From NCBI RefSeq assembly GCF_015234355.1, contig NZ_JADGMV010000007.1, positions 1-64,000 of the forward strand: DNA of 64,000 nt, in the 5' to 3' direction. The notes beneath the pieces were generated by a model. That model worked only from the letters and a program-made list of their open reading frames with translations, was not told the DNA's origin and searched no databases. This stretch comes from Psychrobacter sp. NG25 (lineage in GTDB: Bacteria > Pseudomonadota > Gammaproteobacteria > Pseudomonadales > Moraxellaceae). This document shows positions 34,771 through 43,976 of the stretch, in pieces (positions within the stretch are counted from its first letter, which is position 1; every line of letters begins with the position of its first letter). The translations under genes were made by a program, and so were the position numbers.

Positions 34771-36522
34771 ATGACTATCTCATCGCCGAGCAATGCTCCT
34801 GTTACCTTGCAACAATTGCTTGAAGCCAATAGCAGTCATAAACAGGGTTTGCAGCAGGCATGGACGACGATGGTAGCGGCAGCGGATAATCAGGCGGCGA
34901 CTCAAGAGAAGTCGAATCATATAAATGTAATCGCTAATATCCCATTTCATCAGTTCCGTTTAGACAGTCGTCAGCTTGAAATGAATGATGCATTTGTTCT
35001 TTTAAAAAGCCAAACACCAAACTGTCAAAAAAGCCGAGACTATCTATCCCAAGCTGCTAAGAATGCGGCTTTTATTGTATCGGAAGTCGATCCTATCGCG
35101 CTGTTTGCTACGGCGAATGTATCAAATTTTACTGATATCGCCTTATCAGGGAATAGTGTCTCGAACGCACAGCAACAATTAGCTGCGCTGCCTTGTCCAG
35201 TATTATACGTACCCAATATTCGTGACTTTTTAGGCAGCTTAATCCAATCTCGTTTGCAATATCAGCAGTCAGTGACCTTACCAAGGGTCGTTGCTGTAAC
35301 GGGTACCAATGGCAAAACCACTATCAGCCAATTGGTGGCGCAATTAACCCAATTAACTGGCATGAGTAGTGCAGTGATGGGTACAGCGGGTAATGGTCGA
35401 CTTGGTGCATTGGTACAGGCCAGCCATACCACGGGTGATGCCTTAGCGGCCCAGCAGTTCTTGTATCAAATGGGCACAGAGCGTGCTGAACTATTAGCAT
35501 TAGAAGCCAGCTCTCATGGATTAGATCAGCAGCGCTTGCAAGGCATGCCAGTGTCTGTGGCGATTTATACCAACTTGAGCCGTGACCACCTCGATTATCA
35601 TGCCGATATGGCCGAATACGCTGCGGCAAAAGCCAAGTTGTTTGATAAAGCGCATTTTTCTGATTTGACGCATGCCATTATCAATATCGATGACGAGTAT
35701 GCGCAGGTTATGATCGATACTGCGCAGGCCAGTGATGTAATCGTTTGGACTTATAGTTTGGATGCATCAAAGACGGCTACTTTTGTGGCGGCTGACATTA
35801 AGCCAAGCCTACAAGGTGTCGAAATTACTCTGCGTAGTAGCATTAAAAGTGATAGCTCTGGTAATCATAATATAAGTAATATAAACATCGTGAGTCCATT
35901 ACTAGGACGCTTTAACGTCGCTAATTTGCTCGCGGCTATTGCTGCTTCAGTGGCGCTTAATGTGAGCTCGGACGATGTTGATAATGGTATATATAGTGAG
36001 ATTGAGCGTATAGCCGCCGTTGTACCGCAATTACAAGGTGCTGTTGGACGCATGCAGCGTGTACCGTCCAATGATGGCTGTTTCATCGTGGATTATGCCC
36101 ATACGCCTGATGCATTGAGCCAAGTGCTGGCCAGTCTCAAGACTCATTGTAAGGGACAGCTGTGGGCGGTGTTTGGCTGTGGTGGCGATCGTGATGCTGG
36201 TAAGCGTCCGTTGATGGCACAAGCGGGACTAGCGGGTGCCGACCAAGTTGTTTTAACCGCTGACAATCCGCGTACTGAAGACCCCAATGTCATTTTGCAA
36301 GACATGCAAGCTGGTATGAATACAGAGCAATACCAGCGTACGCATATCGAACCTGCACGCCAAGCCGCTATTGAGTATGCTGTCAGTCATGCTGCTGCCG
36401 ATGATATTGTCGTTATCGCTGGTAAAGGCCATGAAACGTATCAAGAGATTAATCATGTCCGTTATGATTTCGATGACAGTGTGATATTGCAGCAAACGCT
36501 AGCACAAGCGGGCCGAGTATAG
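34771..36522 (+). CDS. murE: UDP-N-acetylmuramoyl-tripeptide synthetase, meso-DAP adding
   Basis: A 583-residue Mur ligase that adds meso-diaminopimelate to UDP-MurNAc-L-Ala-D-Glu. The P-loop is VTGTNGKTT and the DAP-recognition motif is DNPRTEDP, seen in DAP-type MurE. ASSHGLDQQRLQG and YTNLSRDHLDYHADMAEYAAAK are also diagnostic. It is longer than the typical ~495 residues because of an N-terminal tail and inserts. The ATG at 34771 has AGGA 8 bp upstream; a TTG two codons earlier is less likely. Confidence 0.96.
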   Translation: MTISSPSNAPVTLQQLLEANSSHKQGLQQAWTTMVAAADNQAATQEKSNHINVIANIPFHQFRLDSRQLEMNDAFVLLKSQTPNCQKSRDYLSQAAKNAAFIVSEVDPIALFATANVSNFTDIALSGNSVSNAQQQLAALPCPVLYVPNIRDFLGSLIQSRLQYQQSVTLPRVVAVTGTNGKTTISQLVAQLTQLTGMSSAVMGTAGNGRLGALVQASHTTGDALAAQQFLYQMGTERAELLALEASSHGLDQQRLQGMPVSVAIYTNLSRDHLDYHADMAEYAAAKAKLFDKAHFSDLTHAIINIDDEYAQVMIDTAQASDVIVWTYSLDASKTATFVAADIKPSLQGVEITLRSSIKSDSSGNHNISNINIVSPLLGRFNVANLLAAIAASVALNVSSDDVDNGIYSEIERIAAVVPQLQGAVGRMQRVPSNDGCFIVDYAHTPDALSQVLASLKTHCKGQLWAVFGCGGDRDAGKRPLMAQAGLAGADQVVLTADNPRTEDPNVILQDMQAGMNTEQYQRTHIEPARQAAIEYAVSHAAADDIVVIAGKGHETYQEINHVRYDFDDSVILQQTLAQAGRV

Positions 36523-36604
36523 GCAATCAGATGGGATAGCTTTTACGTCACAAATATTTCTAATATTTATAAAAATTAAGTAGTCATCATATAAGGTAAT
36601 CACT

Positions 36605-38065
36605 ATGACAGCCGACAACGATACTGCCACTCAGTCGCAAGGGCTGTATGTCTGGCAAGTAGATAATCTGCTTGCTGCGACAGCATCTCTTGATGGTCAT
36701 TGGCAATTATCACCAGAACAAATAAATGCAGGACAAACCGCGTTGCCCAACGATGCTGTTACTGGCAATCGTATCGCTACTGATACCCGCACGATAAAGC
36801 CGGGTGATATATTTTTAGCGCTGAGCGGCCACAATTTTGATGGTCATGATTATATCGATATGGCGGCATCACAAGGTGCTATCGCTGCTATCGTATCGCG
36901 GCCTATCACCAGTCCAAATAGCATTCCGCAGTTAGTAGTGAGTGATACGCGCTTAGCGCTAGGTCAGTTGGCCGCTTATCGTCGTCAGCAGCACAAAGAT
37001 CTGACTGTGATTGCAATCACTGGTTCTAGCGGTAAGACCACTTGCAAAGAAATGCTTGGTAGTATCTTTGGTAGATTGGCGCCGACACTGATTACCCGTG
37101 GCAACCTAAATAATGACTTGGGTGTACCGATGATGCTGCTTGAGCTGTCGGATCATCATCGTTATGCTATCTTAGAGTTGGGCGCCAATCATATTGGTGA
37201 GATTGCCTATACGACTGAGATTGTTCAGCCTGATGTAGCTTGTATCTTAAATATTGGCACCGCGCATCTGGGCGAGTTCGGTAGTCGTGAAGGTATTTGC
37301 CAAACTAAGGCAGAGATTTATAGCACATTAACCAATGACCAGTTTGCGATTGTTCCTGACAAGGATGATTTTACCAATCAATTGCGCCGTATCGCTGAAA
37401 AGCAGACGTCTCATGTAATTGGCTTTGGTAATACGGACGTTAGTGCTAGCCATCTCGATGTAGAGCCTGAGCGCAGTGAGTTTAAATTGCATATTGGCAG
37501 CCAAGTTCATGATATCAACTTGCCACTTGCTGGTGAGCATAATGTCAATAATGCCTTGGCCGCTGCTGCCTGTGCACACGCGCTCAATATTGCTGTCAGT
37601 GACATCGTGATTGGTCTTGAAAATGCCCGTCCAGCCAAAGGTCGTTTGAACAGCCAGTTGCTGGGTATGCATCGCCTAATTGATGACACTTATAATGCAA
37701 ACCCTCATTCGGTACGTGCAGCTGCTAAAGTATTGGCAGCGCAAACGGGTACGCAAGTGATGGTGCTCGGTGATATCGGTGAGCTCGGTGAAGCAGCCGT
37801 GAGTGAGCACCAAAGTTTGGGCCGTACTATTGCGACCACAGGCATCAATGTGCTGCTTTGTGTTGGCGAGTATGCCCCTTATACTGTAGCTGGCGCGAAA
37901 GAGATTGCTGATATCAGCGCCCATGCATTTGCGGATAAAAATAGTTTATTACAGTATTTACAGCCGTATTTGCAAGCGCAACAAGCGAAGCCTTGTACTG
38001 TGTTGTTCAAAGGCTCTCGTTCCATGGAAATGGAAACCCTTATAAATGCGCTAGTCGAGGAGTAG
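36605..38065 (+). CDS. murF: UDP-N-acetylmuramoyl-tripeptide--D-alanyl-D-alanine ligase
   Basis: A 486-residue MurF that adds D-Ala-D-Ala to finish the UDP-MurNAc-pentapeptide. P-loop ITGSSGKTTCKEM near residue 138, TRGNLNNDLGVP, LELGANHIGEI and DDTYNANPHSVRAA are conserved. It lies 82 bp after murE, with AAGGTAATCACT before the ATG, and 3 bp before mraY. Confidence 0.96.
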   Translation: MTADNDTATQSQGLYVWQVDNLLAATASLDGHWQLSPEQINAGQTALPNDAVTGNRIATDTRTIKPGDIFLALSGHNFDGHDYIDMAASQGAIAAIVSRPITSPNSIPQLVVSDTRLALGQLAAYRRQQHKDLTVIAITGSSGKTTCKEMLGSIFGRLAPTLITRGNLNNDLGVPMMLLELSDHHRYAILELGANHIGEIAYTTEIVQPDVACILNIGTAHLGEFGSREGICQTKAEIYSTLTNDQFAIVPDKDDFTNQLRRIAEKQTSHVIGFGNTDVSASHLDVEPERSEFKLHIGSQVHDINLPLAGEHNVNNALAAAACAHALNIAVSDIVIGLENARPAKGRLNSQLLGMHRLIDDTYNANPHSVRAAAKVLAAQTGTQVMVLGDIGELGEAAVSEHQSLGRTIATTGINVLLCVGEYAPYTVAGAKEIADISAHAFADKNSLLQYLQPYLQAQQAKPCTVLFKGSRSMEMETLINALVEE

Positions 38066-38068
38066 GCG

Positions 38069-39187
38069 GTGTTAGTTTGGTTGTTTGGCTGGCTTGGCCA
38101 GTATTATACGCCGTTTTCTGCGGTTTCTTCATTGACGTTGAGAGCATTACTTGCGGTCGTGACCGCGCTTGCTTTTAGTATGGCATTGGGTGGACCTGTC
38201 ATTCGACATCTGCGTTCGCTCAAGTACGGTCAAGCGATTCGTAACGATGGGCCTCAGTCGCATTTGGCTAAGACTGGTACTCCAACTATGGGTGGTGTCC
38301 TGATTCTCAGTGCCATTGGGGTATCGACGCTATTGTGGGCACGTCTAAACAATCCTTATGTCTGGATTTTGCTCGTTGTCATGGTTATTTTTGGGGCAGT
38401 GGGTTGGGCAGATGATTGGCTCAAGATTAAATATAAAAACCCCAAAGGCCTAATCGCTCGCAAAAAATATTTTTGGCTATCGATGGGTGCATTATTTGTC
38501 GGTATATCTTTGTATTATATCGCGACGTTACAGCCAGATATTGCAACTACTCGCGAGATGCAGGATTTGTTATTGCCTATCTTTAAAGACTGGATGATTC
38601 CATTTTCGGCAGTGCCATTTGGTATTGGTTTTATTATCTTTACCTATTTTGTGATTAATGGTGCTTCTAATGCTGTCAATTTGACCGACGGTTTAGATGG
38701 CTTGGCCATCTTGCCAGTGGTTTTAGTCGCGGCAGGTTTGGGTGCGATGGCTTATGTATCAGGTGATGTACGCTTTGCTGATTACTTACATGTGCCTTAT
38801 ATCGCTTACAACTCTGAAGTCATTATTGTCTGTGGCTCGATGATTGGTGCAGGGCTTGGCTTCCTATGGTTTAATGCGCATCCGGCACAGGTCTTTATGG
38901 GTGATGTCGGCGCACTTGCCCTCGGTGCGATGCTCGGTACAATTGCGGTTATGACCCGTCAAGAGATTGCTTTCGCCATTATGGGTGGTTTGTTCGTCGC
39001 TGAAGCACTGTCTGTTATGCTGCAAGTTGGTTCATATAAACTGCGCAAAAAACGCGTTTTCCGTATGGCACCATTACATCATCACTTTGAAGAAATTGGC
39101 TGGAAAGAAACGCAAGTGGTGGCAAGGTTTTGGATTATCGCTATCATCCTCGTTATTTTAGGTCTAATGACTCTAAAGCTACGTTAA
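38069..39187 (+). CDS. mraY: phospho-N-acetylmuramoyl-pentapeptide transferase
   Basis: A 372-residue polytopic MraY that makes lipid I from UDP-MurNAc-pentapeptide and undecaprenyl phosphate at the inner membrane. About ten helices are present; [57 protein letters not shown] and the [14 protein letters not shown] loop are the conserved catalytic segments. The start is GTG with GAGGAG 7 bp upstream. A terminator follows, so this ends the front half of the dcw cluster. Confidence 0.97.
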   Translation: MLVWLFGWLGQYYTPFSAVSSLTLRALLAVVTALAFSMALGGPVIRHLRSLKYGQAIRNDGPQSHLAKTGTPTMGGVLILSAIGVSTLLWARLNNPYVWILLVVMVIFGAVGWADDWLKIKYKNPKGLIARKKYFWLSMGALFVGISLYYIATLQPDIATTREMQDLLLPIFKDWMIPFSAVPFGIGFIIFTYFVINGASNAVNLTDGLDGLAILPVVLVAAGLGAMAYVSGDVRFADYLHVPYIAYNSEVIIVCGSMIGAGLGFLWFNAHPAQVFMGDVGALALGAMLGTIAVMTRQEIAFAIMGGLFVAEALSVMLQVGSYKLRKKRVFRMAPLHHHFEEIGWKETQVVARFWIIAIILVILGLMTLKLR

Positions 39188-39267
39188 CTTTAAAGGTTCG
39201 TTAACTTTAAAGCTATGTCGATACCGTCATTCTGATTGACGTTGAATCAATATCAATATTATTGACT

Positions 39268-39306
39268 AAAAAGCCACTTCAAATCTGTTTGAGGTGGCTT
39301 TTCGTT
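39268..39306 (+). terminator. terminator after mraY
   Basis: AAAAGCCACTTCAAA / TTTGAGGTGGCTTTT stem with a TCTG loop, T-rich after. It closes the rsmH-mraY operon. Confidence 0.88.
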
Positions 39307-39401
39307 TTCTAGTCATCATGTTTTTAACCGCTTCTTTTCTGCATGAACGAGTGCAAATTTTGCTAAAATGTCAGTCATATTTGTATGACTTTGAGAAACC
39401 T

Positions 39402-40322
39402 GTGTCCTTATTTATCTGCCCCCTTTGTCAATCCCCTTTACAGCCTGCTGAGGATACATGGCGCTGTGATGGTAGCCTACACCCTAAGCAAACGGTACAT
39501 CCATTTGATGTGGCGCGTCAGGGTTATGTCAATCTACTACCAGTCCAGCAAAAAAAATCTAAAGCCCCAGGCGACAGTCAGCAATCTATTGAGGCTCGCA
39601 AGCGGTTTTTGCATGCTGGGCATTATCAGCCATTGAATGATTTAATTTGCCAAAAAATGGTGGCGTTATTGTCGCCAAATGAACAGGTAAATTGGTTGGA
39701 TATTGGTTGCGGAGAAGGCTACTACACACAGTCAATAGCGCAACTGGGCACGGAAGTTATCGATACTCTCATTGCTGCTGATATCAGTAAGCCTGCTGTG
39801 GTTGAGCTGGCTAAAATGAGCAAAATGGCAGCTCAATTGTGGTCTCAACAAAATAAAGAGACATCTACTCAGACGACAGCGATTTATCCGTTAGTCACTA
39901 GCGCCGCACACCTACCATTAAGCGCTCATAGTATGACGGGCATCAGTAGTATTTTTAGTCCCATTTTGCCAGAGGCTTTTGCTGAAGTGCTGGCTGATAA
40001 AGGCTATCTAATCATTGCCAAGCCGGATGCAGGTCATTTAGCAACGATGCGTGATGCCTTATTTGATGATGTTCGTGAGCATGATTCTGATAAATTTTTA
40101 ACAGAGTTGTCACCTTACTTTACGCTATTAGATACTCATCGTGTCAGTACAGAGCTAACGTTATCAGCAGGTGATTTGGCTGATTTGATGACCATGACTC
40201 CCTATGCGTATCGTGCACGTAACGAGAAAAAACAGGCATTACTAGCAGCGGTTGAAACAAAGCTATTTAATACTGAGGCAAAGTTTGTGGTTTATGTTTT
40301 GCAAAAAACGACTGATCAGTAG
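39402..40322 (+). CDS. rlmA: RlmA-type 23S rRNA (guanine-N1)-methyltransferase
   Basis: A 306-residue methyltransferase. An N-terminal zinc knuckle (FICPLCQSPLQ, then CDGSLH and FDVARQGYVNLL) and the SAM motif WLDIGCGEGYYTQ place it with RlmA, which methylates G745 in 23S rRNA. The tail IFSPILPEAFAEVL...LIIAKPDAGHL is also typical. The frame is open back to 39294, but that start lies inside the mraY terminator; the GTG at 39402 puts the zinc motif near the N-terminus as expected. The start is not certain. Symbol by resemblance only. Confidence 0.82.
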   Translation: MSLFICPLCQSPLQPAEDTWRCDGSLHPKQTVHPFDVARQGYVNLLPVQQKKSKAPGDSQQSIEARKRFLHAGHYQPLNDLICQKMVALLSPNEQVNWLDIGCGEGYYTQSIAQLGTEVIDTLIAADISKPAVVELAKMSKMAAQLWSQQNKETSTQTTAIYPLVTSAAHLPLSAHSMTGISSIFSPILPEAFAEVLADKGYLIIAKPDAGHLATMRDALFDDVREHDSDKFLTELSPYFTLLDTHRVSTELTLSAGDLADLMTMTPYAYRARNEKKQALLAAVETKLFNTEAKFVVYVLQKTTDQ

Positions 40323-40382
40323 CTGCTTATATCAGTATGCCTATATAGCTGTATAGTGCTGATAACGAGAATATAGCTAGCA

Positions 40383-41177
40383 TTAATACTCTCCCAATAG
40401 CCAACCACTCACAAAAGCAAAATACTCTCGGAACCAAGCATTATAGCGGATGGATAAAGGGGTCGGACTGGCGACAGTAATAGGCTGCTGATAGCCTTGA
40501 TGCTTGGCAATACTGGCTGCGCGAATGGTATGAAAGTCACTGGTCACAATAGCAATGGGCTCAGCGATAGACAGCCCGTTTGCTTCTAAGATGTCTCGGC
40601 TATTGGCTAAGTTTTCTTCAGTACTGGTACTTCTACCTTCTTGTAAAATATGCTCGACAGCAATGCCGTGGGTCTCATGTAAGTACGTTGCCATAATATC
40701 GGCCTCGCTACGTGTACGTTGAAAGCCCACACCACCACTGGTTATGATCAATGCATTAGGTTGTGATTCGATCAGTGGTACAGCGGTGTCCAAGCGTTTG
40801 GCGAGGGTCGGTGTTGGTTTGCCTGCTACCGTCCCTGAACCCAGTACAATAATCGCTGCCACGGTCGATGCAGGCTGTGTGCTAAGCGTAATCTGCTGCT
40901 GTAAGGAGTAGATAAAGATCATAAAGCTGATGAGCCAAATCGTAAATACAGCCCACAGTCCATACCAGAGTCGGTTCAACCAAAGGTTCTGGCAGCAATA
41001 TCTGCGAATAGTTTGCCAAAATAGCCCATGAGCGACAAAGACTATCCCTAATAGCAAGGGTACTACCGAGCCAAAATTAATTTTACCAACCGCTATCAAA
41101 GCAACACAGTCAACGATGATCACGATACCGATAGTGAATAAGATGACGCGAGTGATGGTAAATAATACTTTTGACAT
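40383..41177 (-). CDS. ElyC/SanA/YdcF family (DUF218) membrane protein
   Basis: A 264-residue protein with three N-terminal membrane helices (within residues 5-95) and a DUF218 domain: AAIIVLGSGTVAGKPTPTLAKRLDTAV, LIITSGGVGFQRTRSEADIMATYL, STEENLANSRDIL and IVTSDFHTIRAASIAKHQGY. ElyC in E. coli affects envelope and lipid-carrier metabolism; the enzymatic role is not settled. Its location next to cell-wall genes is suggestive but not proof. Confidence 0.86.
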   Translation of the reverse strand: MSKVLFTITRVILFTIGIVIIVDCVALIAVGKINFGSVVPLLLGIVFVAHGLFWQTIRRYCCQNLWLNRLWYGLWAVFTIWLISFMIFIYSLQQQITLSTQPASTVAAIIVLGSGTVAGKPTPTLAKRLDTAVPLIESQPNALIITSGGVGFQRTRSEADIMATYLHETHGIAVEHILQEGRSTSTEENLANSRDILEANGLSIAEPIAIVTSDFHTIRAASIAKHQGYQQPITVASPTPLSIRYNAWFREYFAFVSGWLLGEY

Positions 41178-41316
41178 AGAAATAATACGCTTGTATGTAG
41201 ATAACCGATATATGAGAGAGTGGTTTTAAAGGTGCCGAGTCTAAGATTATCACAGTCGTACATTATGATAGATGGATAGGGTATGAATTTTTAAGGCGGG
41301 TCATCAATCATCAAAT

Positions 41317-41350
41317 AAAAAAGAGCTCCCTAATTGGGAGCTCTTTTTTT
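41317..41350 (-). terminator. terminator of peroxiredoxin-like gene
   Basis: A symmetric AAAAAAGAGCTCCC / GGGAGCTCTTTTTT stem with a 5-nt TAATT loop; it works on both strands. Confidence 0.9.
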
Positions 41351-41383
41351 GAAAGATATATAAAGCTGCTACTTAAGCAATTT

Positions 41384-41926
41384 CTAGCGATGCATACCAC
41401 GGATAGGGTAGTTATTTTCTGGATTTCTAATGAAAGCCAAGCCGCCAGCAAGCACTTCTAGATCTGGACGAGCAAATGGTGCATTTGAGATGTCAAGTAT
41501 TTGAATATCACCTTCTGCATTGATGACAAACAAGCCAGGCTCAGCGAATGGATGGTCGGTTTCTTTCTCTGAACGTGGGTCAGAGATATATAGACCTAGC
41601 GTGTGCATCTGCTCAACAGTTAGACCGTAAGCGATAGGGAAGTTAATGTCTAACTCTTCTAGGTGCGCGTCTAGTTGCTCTTTGCTATCACCTGAGATGG
41701 CGATGATATCAACGCCTACCTTAGCAAACGACTCTTTTATAGACTCAAGCTGAGTGAGGTATTGAGTACATTTTGGGCAATGTTTACCGCGATAAATCAC
41801 GACCATTTTCCAGTCATGGCCATTTTCGGGCGTACCTAGTGATTTTACTTCGCCATTTAGCATGGTTACGTCTATCTCTGGGAATTTTACGCCGGCATGA
41901 AGTTTTTGAGTGTAGTCTGTTGACAT
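41384..41926 (-). CDS. peroxiredoxin-like (AhpC/TSA) family protein
   Basis: A 180-residue thioredoxin-fold protein. The active-site region is YRGKHCPKCTQYLTQLESIKESF with Cys50 and Cys53; IDIIAISGDSKEQLDAH and PIAYGLTVEQMHTLGLYIS resemble AhpC/TSA-like proteins. The CxxC spacing suggests a two-cysteine redox centre. It probably reduces peroxides or disulfides; the electron donor is unknown. A terminator follows; AAGGATAAAAATA precedes the ATG. Confidence 0.85.
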   Translation of the reverse strand: MSTDYTQKLHAGVKFPEIDVTMLNGEVKSLGTPENGHDWKMVVIYRGKHCPKCTQYLTQLESIKESFAKVGVDIIAISGDSKEQLDAHLEELDINFPIAYGLTVEQMHTLGLYISDPRSEKETDHPFAEPGLFVINAEGDIQILDISNAPFARPDLEVLAGGLAFIRNPENNYPIRGMHR

Positions 41927-42577
41927 TATTTTTATCCTTATCGTTTTATTAAAAAATTATTTATGTTGAATTTGATTGATCGTTCAATATGATCAGTACC
42001 GATACTACAAATAAACGCTCAACAATGAAGTTGGCTTTTTGTTAGCGAGTGCAAGGTTTTATGACTGTCGGTATCCTTTTTATTTTATGAATCTAAAACG
42101 TATCTTCAGTTCCTTTAACTATTGATTAGAGATATTTCTAATAGGCGCTTTCACCAAACGTATCTTCGCAGCTGTCATACATTTAACCTCGTATCTCATT
42201 GGCTTTTTCGAATCTCTTATATAGGTTTTCGTCTGCAATCGATACAACCAAATAAACACTATGTATCAATTTGACAGATATAACCAGTTCCTATCCTAAG
42301 CTTACTCACCACGCTGTGCTATCAGTTCATTCCACACTGGTTATTCATTGATAAAAAGCGAGCAGTAGTTAATTGGATAGTTGAGCTCGTATTCTGGCAT
42401 ACCCTTTTAAATAAGATGTTCATATTTATCACAGAATATATTCATGGAAAATGATGAATATTTCTGCTATACCTAGTTATACTAATTAATTTGGTTAGTT
42501 ATACTAATCAAATTAATTGGCTGTATGGATTTTCAATCTTACATATTGGAGTTAAGCAACCGTAAAGGACGATAACT
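41927..42577. other. Long AT-rich region before the small secreted protein genes
   Basis: No open frame of note in 651 bp. TTGACA near 42271 has no good -10 partner. The last 100 bp hold overlapping direct and inverted repeats (42474-42517) just upstream of the secreted-protein genes; the other end holds the divergent peroxiredoxin promoter. Confidence 0.55.
42474..42517. promoter_or_regulatory. Overlapping direct and inverted repeats, possible operator
   Basis: TAGTTATACTAAT occurs at 42474-42486 and 42496-42508 (22-bp period, about two helical turns). Interleaved with it, ATTAATTTG (42485-42493) faces CAAATTAAT (42509-42517). It lies 60-100 bp upstream of the first small secreted gene, a good place for a regulator. 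Confidence 0.5.
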
Positions 42578-42874
42578 ATGAAATTTGCAAAAGCTGTATT
42601 CGCCAGCATCTGTATTTTACCGTTAACTACCATCTCTTATGCTGAAGACGTTAATACCCAAAATTTACGTATCTCTGAAACCTCAATGATGAGTGTCAAT
42701 GAAGTAGCACCATCAGTCATGAAAATGCACAACGAAAATGACCACATGAGCGAAAAACCGCAAGCCATTCAAGACGGCAGCGATGTAGAAGTGGACAAAG
42801 AAAGAACGTGGCGCTGGCCTTGGCAGAAAAAGGACAAAGAAGTAGCAACGCCTGAGAGAGCAAAGTGCTGTTAG
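42578..42874 (+). CDS. small secreted protein, tandem paralogue 1
   Basis: Not recognised. A 98-residue protein with a signal peptide (cleavage likely after SYA, residue 22). The mature part starts EDVNTQNLRISETSMMSVNE, nearly identical to the next gene, and contains DVEVDKERTWRWPWQKK; it ends in KCC. The middle is Met/His/Asn-rich (MKMHNENDHMSEK), which could bind metal. AAGGACGATAACT precedes the ATG. First of a run of exported proteins. Confidence 0.75.
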   Translation: MKFAKAVFASICILPLTTISYAEDVNTQNLRISETSMMSVNEVAPSVMKMHNENDHMSEKPQAIQDGSDVEVDKERTWRWPWQKKDKEVATPERAKCC

Positions 42875-42900
42875 TTCATTAACTGTAGAGGGTTACAATC

Positions 42901-43206
42901 ATGAAACTGTCGAAAGCCATCTTAGCTAGCATCTGTATTCTACCGTTAGCCACCATCGCCTATGCTGAGGACATCAATACCCAAAACTTGCGTATCTCTG
43001 AAACCTCAATGATGAGTGTCAATGAAGCCACACCCTCAAGTATGCAGCAAAAAGAAGCAATGCAGATCAGTAATCATTCAAGTGCCATTAATAATTCAAA
43101 TGATGTTGAAGTAGATAAGGAAGAGGGATTTAGATGGCCTTGGCAAAGAAGAAAAGACAAGGCTCTTGAAGCTATCGAAGACTTTAAGAATCAATCAAGA
43201 CCCTGA
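42901..43206 (+). CDS. small secreted protein, tandem paralogue 2
   Basis: Not recognised. A 101-residue paralogue of the gene 26 bp upstream: same signal peptide plan (ASICILPLATIAYA), same EDINTQNLRISETSMMSVNEA start and the shared DVEVDKEEGFRWPWQRRK core. The variable middle and C-terminus differ. The two arose by tandem duplication and probably share a promoter. AGGGTTACAATC precedes the ATG. Confidence 0.75.
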   Translation: MKLSKAILASICILPLATIAYAEDINTQNLRISETSMMSVNEATPSSMQQKEAMQISNHSSAINNSNDVEVDKEEGFRWPWQRRKDKALEAIEDFKNQSRP

Positions 43207-43333
43207 AGAGGCTCAGAGAGAAAATCCATCATGTGGATCATTTGATGGTAAACCTAACGTAGCTTCTTACAGTAGTTTCAGCTATTCAGAGTGGTTTGTT
43301 GATATTAAATACTTTTACACAAGGATGTATATT

Positions 43334-43876
43334 ATGAATATTTATAAGCAAATAACGATACTGACACTGAGCATGTCTCTAATAGGGCTTAGCCATGCCG
43401 CCGATGATATGGCAGGTGCCAAAAGTGGTAGTACTTTAACTGAGAATAGTGACGTGAGTATCAGAAACCACAACTGGAGTACAACGAATAGAGAACCTAA
43501 GCATAAGCGTAAACGTAGTACCGTTGAAGTGAGTGCACCGATGGAAGAAACCGCCTCGCAAGTAGCTCTTACTAAGTTTGCTGAAGACAATAACATGATT
43601 GAAAAAAGCTATGGTGACGTTTGTGGCGCTTTTATGGAAAGCCAAATGACAGAAACTAAATCCCAAGGGCATCGTTGGGGCAAGTCTGATTCGCATTGGT
43701 CCAAAAAATCATTTAAGATTTTTAAAGCACGTGAATTTACGGGTGGTGAAGAAGAACTGGCGCAAAGCGCAGGTCATCTATTTGGTAAAACCCGCAAAAC
43801 TCATAACTGTATTACCACTAAAATAGGGATCAACGATGAAAACGTTGAACTTGAGTCTATGAAACTAACAAAATAA
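43334..43876 (+). CDS. secreted protein of unknown function
   Basis: Not recognised. A 180-residue protein with a signal peptide (MNIYKQITILTLSMSLIGLSHA). The mature part is Lys/Asn/Thr-rich with two cysteines (YGDVCGAF and THNCITTK) that could pair, and a basic KHKRKRS segment. The frame is open back to 43166, overlapping the previous gene, but ACAAGGATGTATATT before the ATG at 43334 and the signal peptide fix the start. Same strand as the paralogue pair, 127 bp downstream. Confidence 0.7.
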   Translation: MNIYKQITILTLSMSLIGLSHAADDMAGAKSGSTLTENSDVSIRNHNWSTTNREPKHKRKRSTVEVSAPMEETASQVALTKFAEDNNMIEKSYGDVCGAFMESQMTETKSQGHRWGKSDSHWSKKSFKIFKAREFTGGEEELAQSAGHLFGKTRKTHNCITTKIGINDENVELESMKLTK

Positions 43877-43976
43877 TTGAGCAATGCTACATATGCTACC
43901 TATGAGTAAAGCAGAGTGACAGTTAAGCATTTAGCTGTCATTTTTTATGTACTAAGCCACATTTTGGAGAGTATTC

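Noticed and set aside
39294-39401. Longer N-terminus for the RlmA-type protein
   Set aside because: The start would fall inside the mraY terminator hairpin and push the zinc motif 40 residues in; the GTG at 39402 fits the family better.
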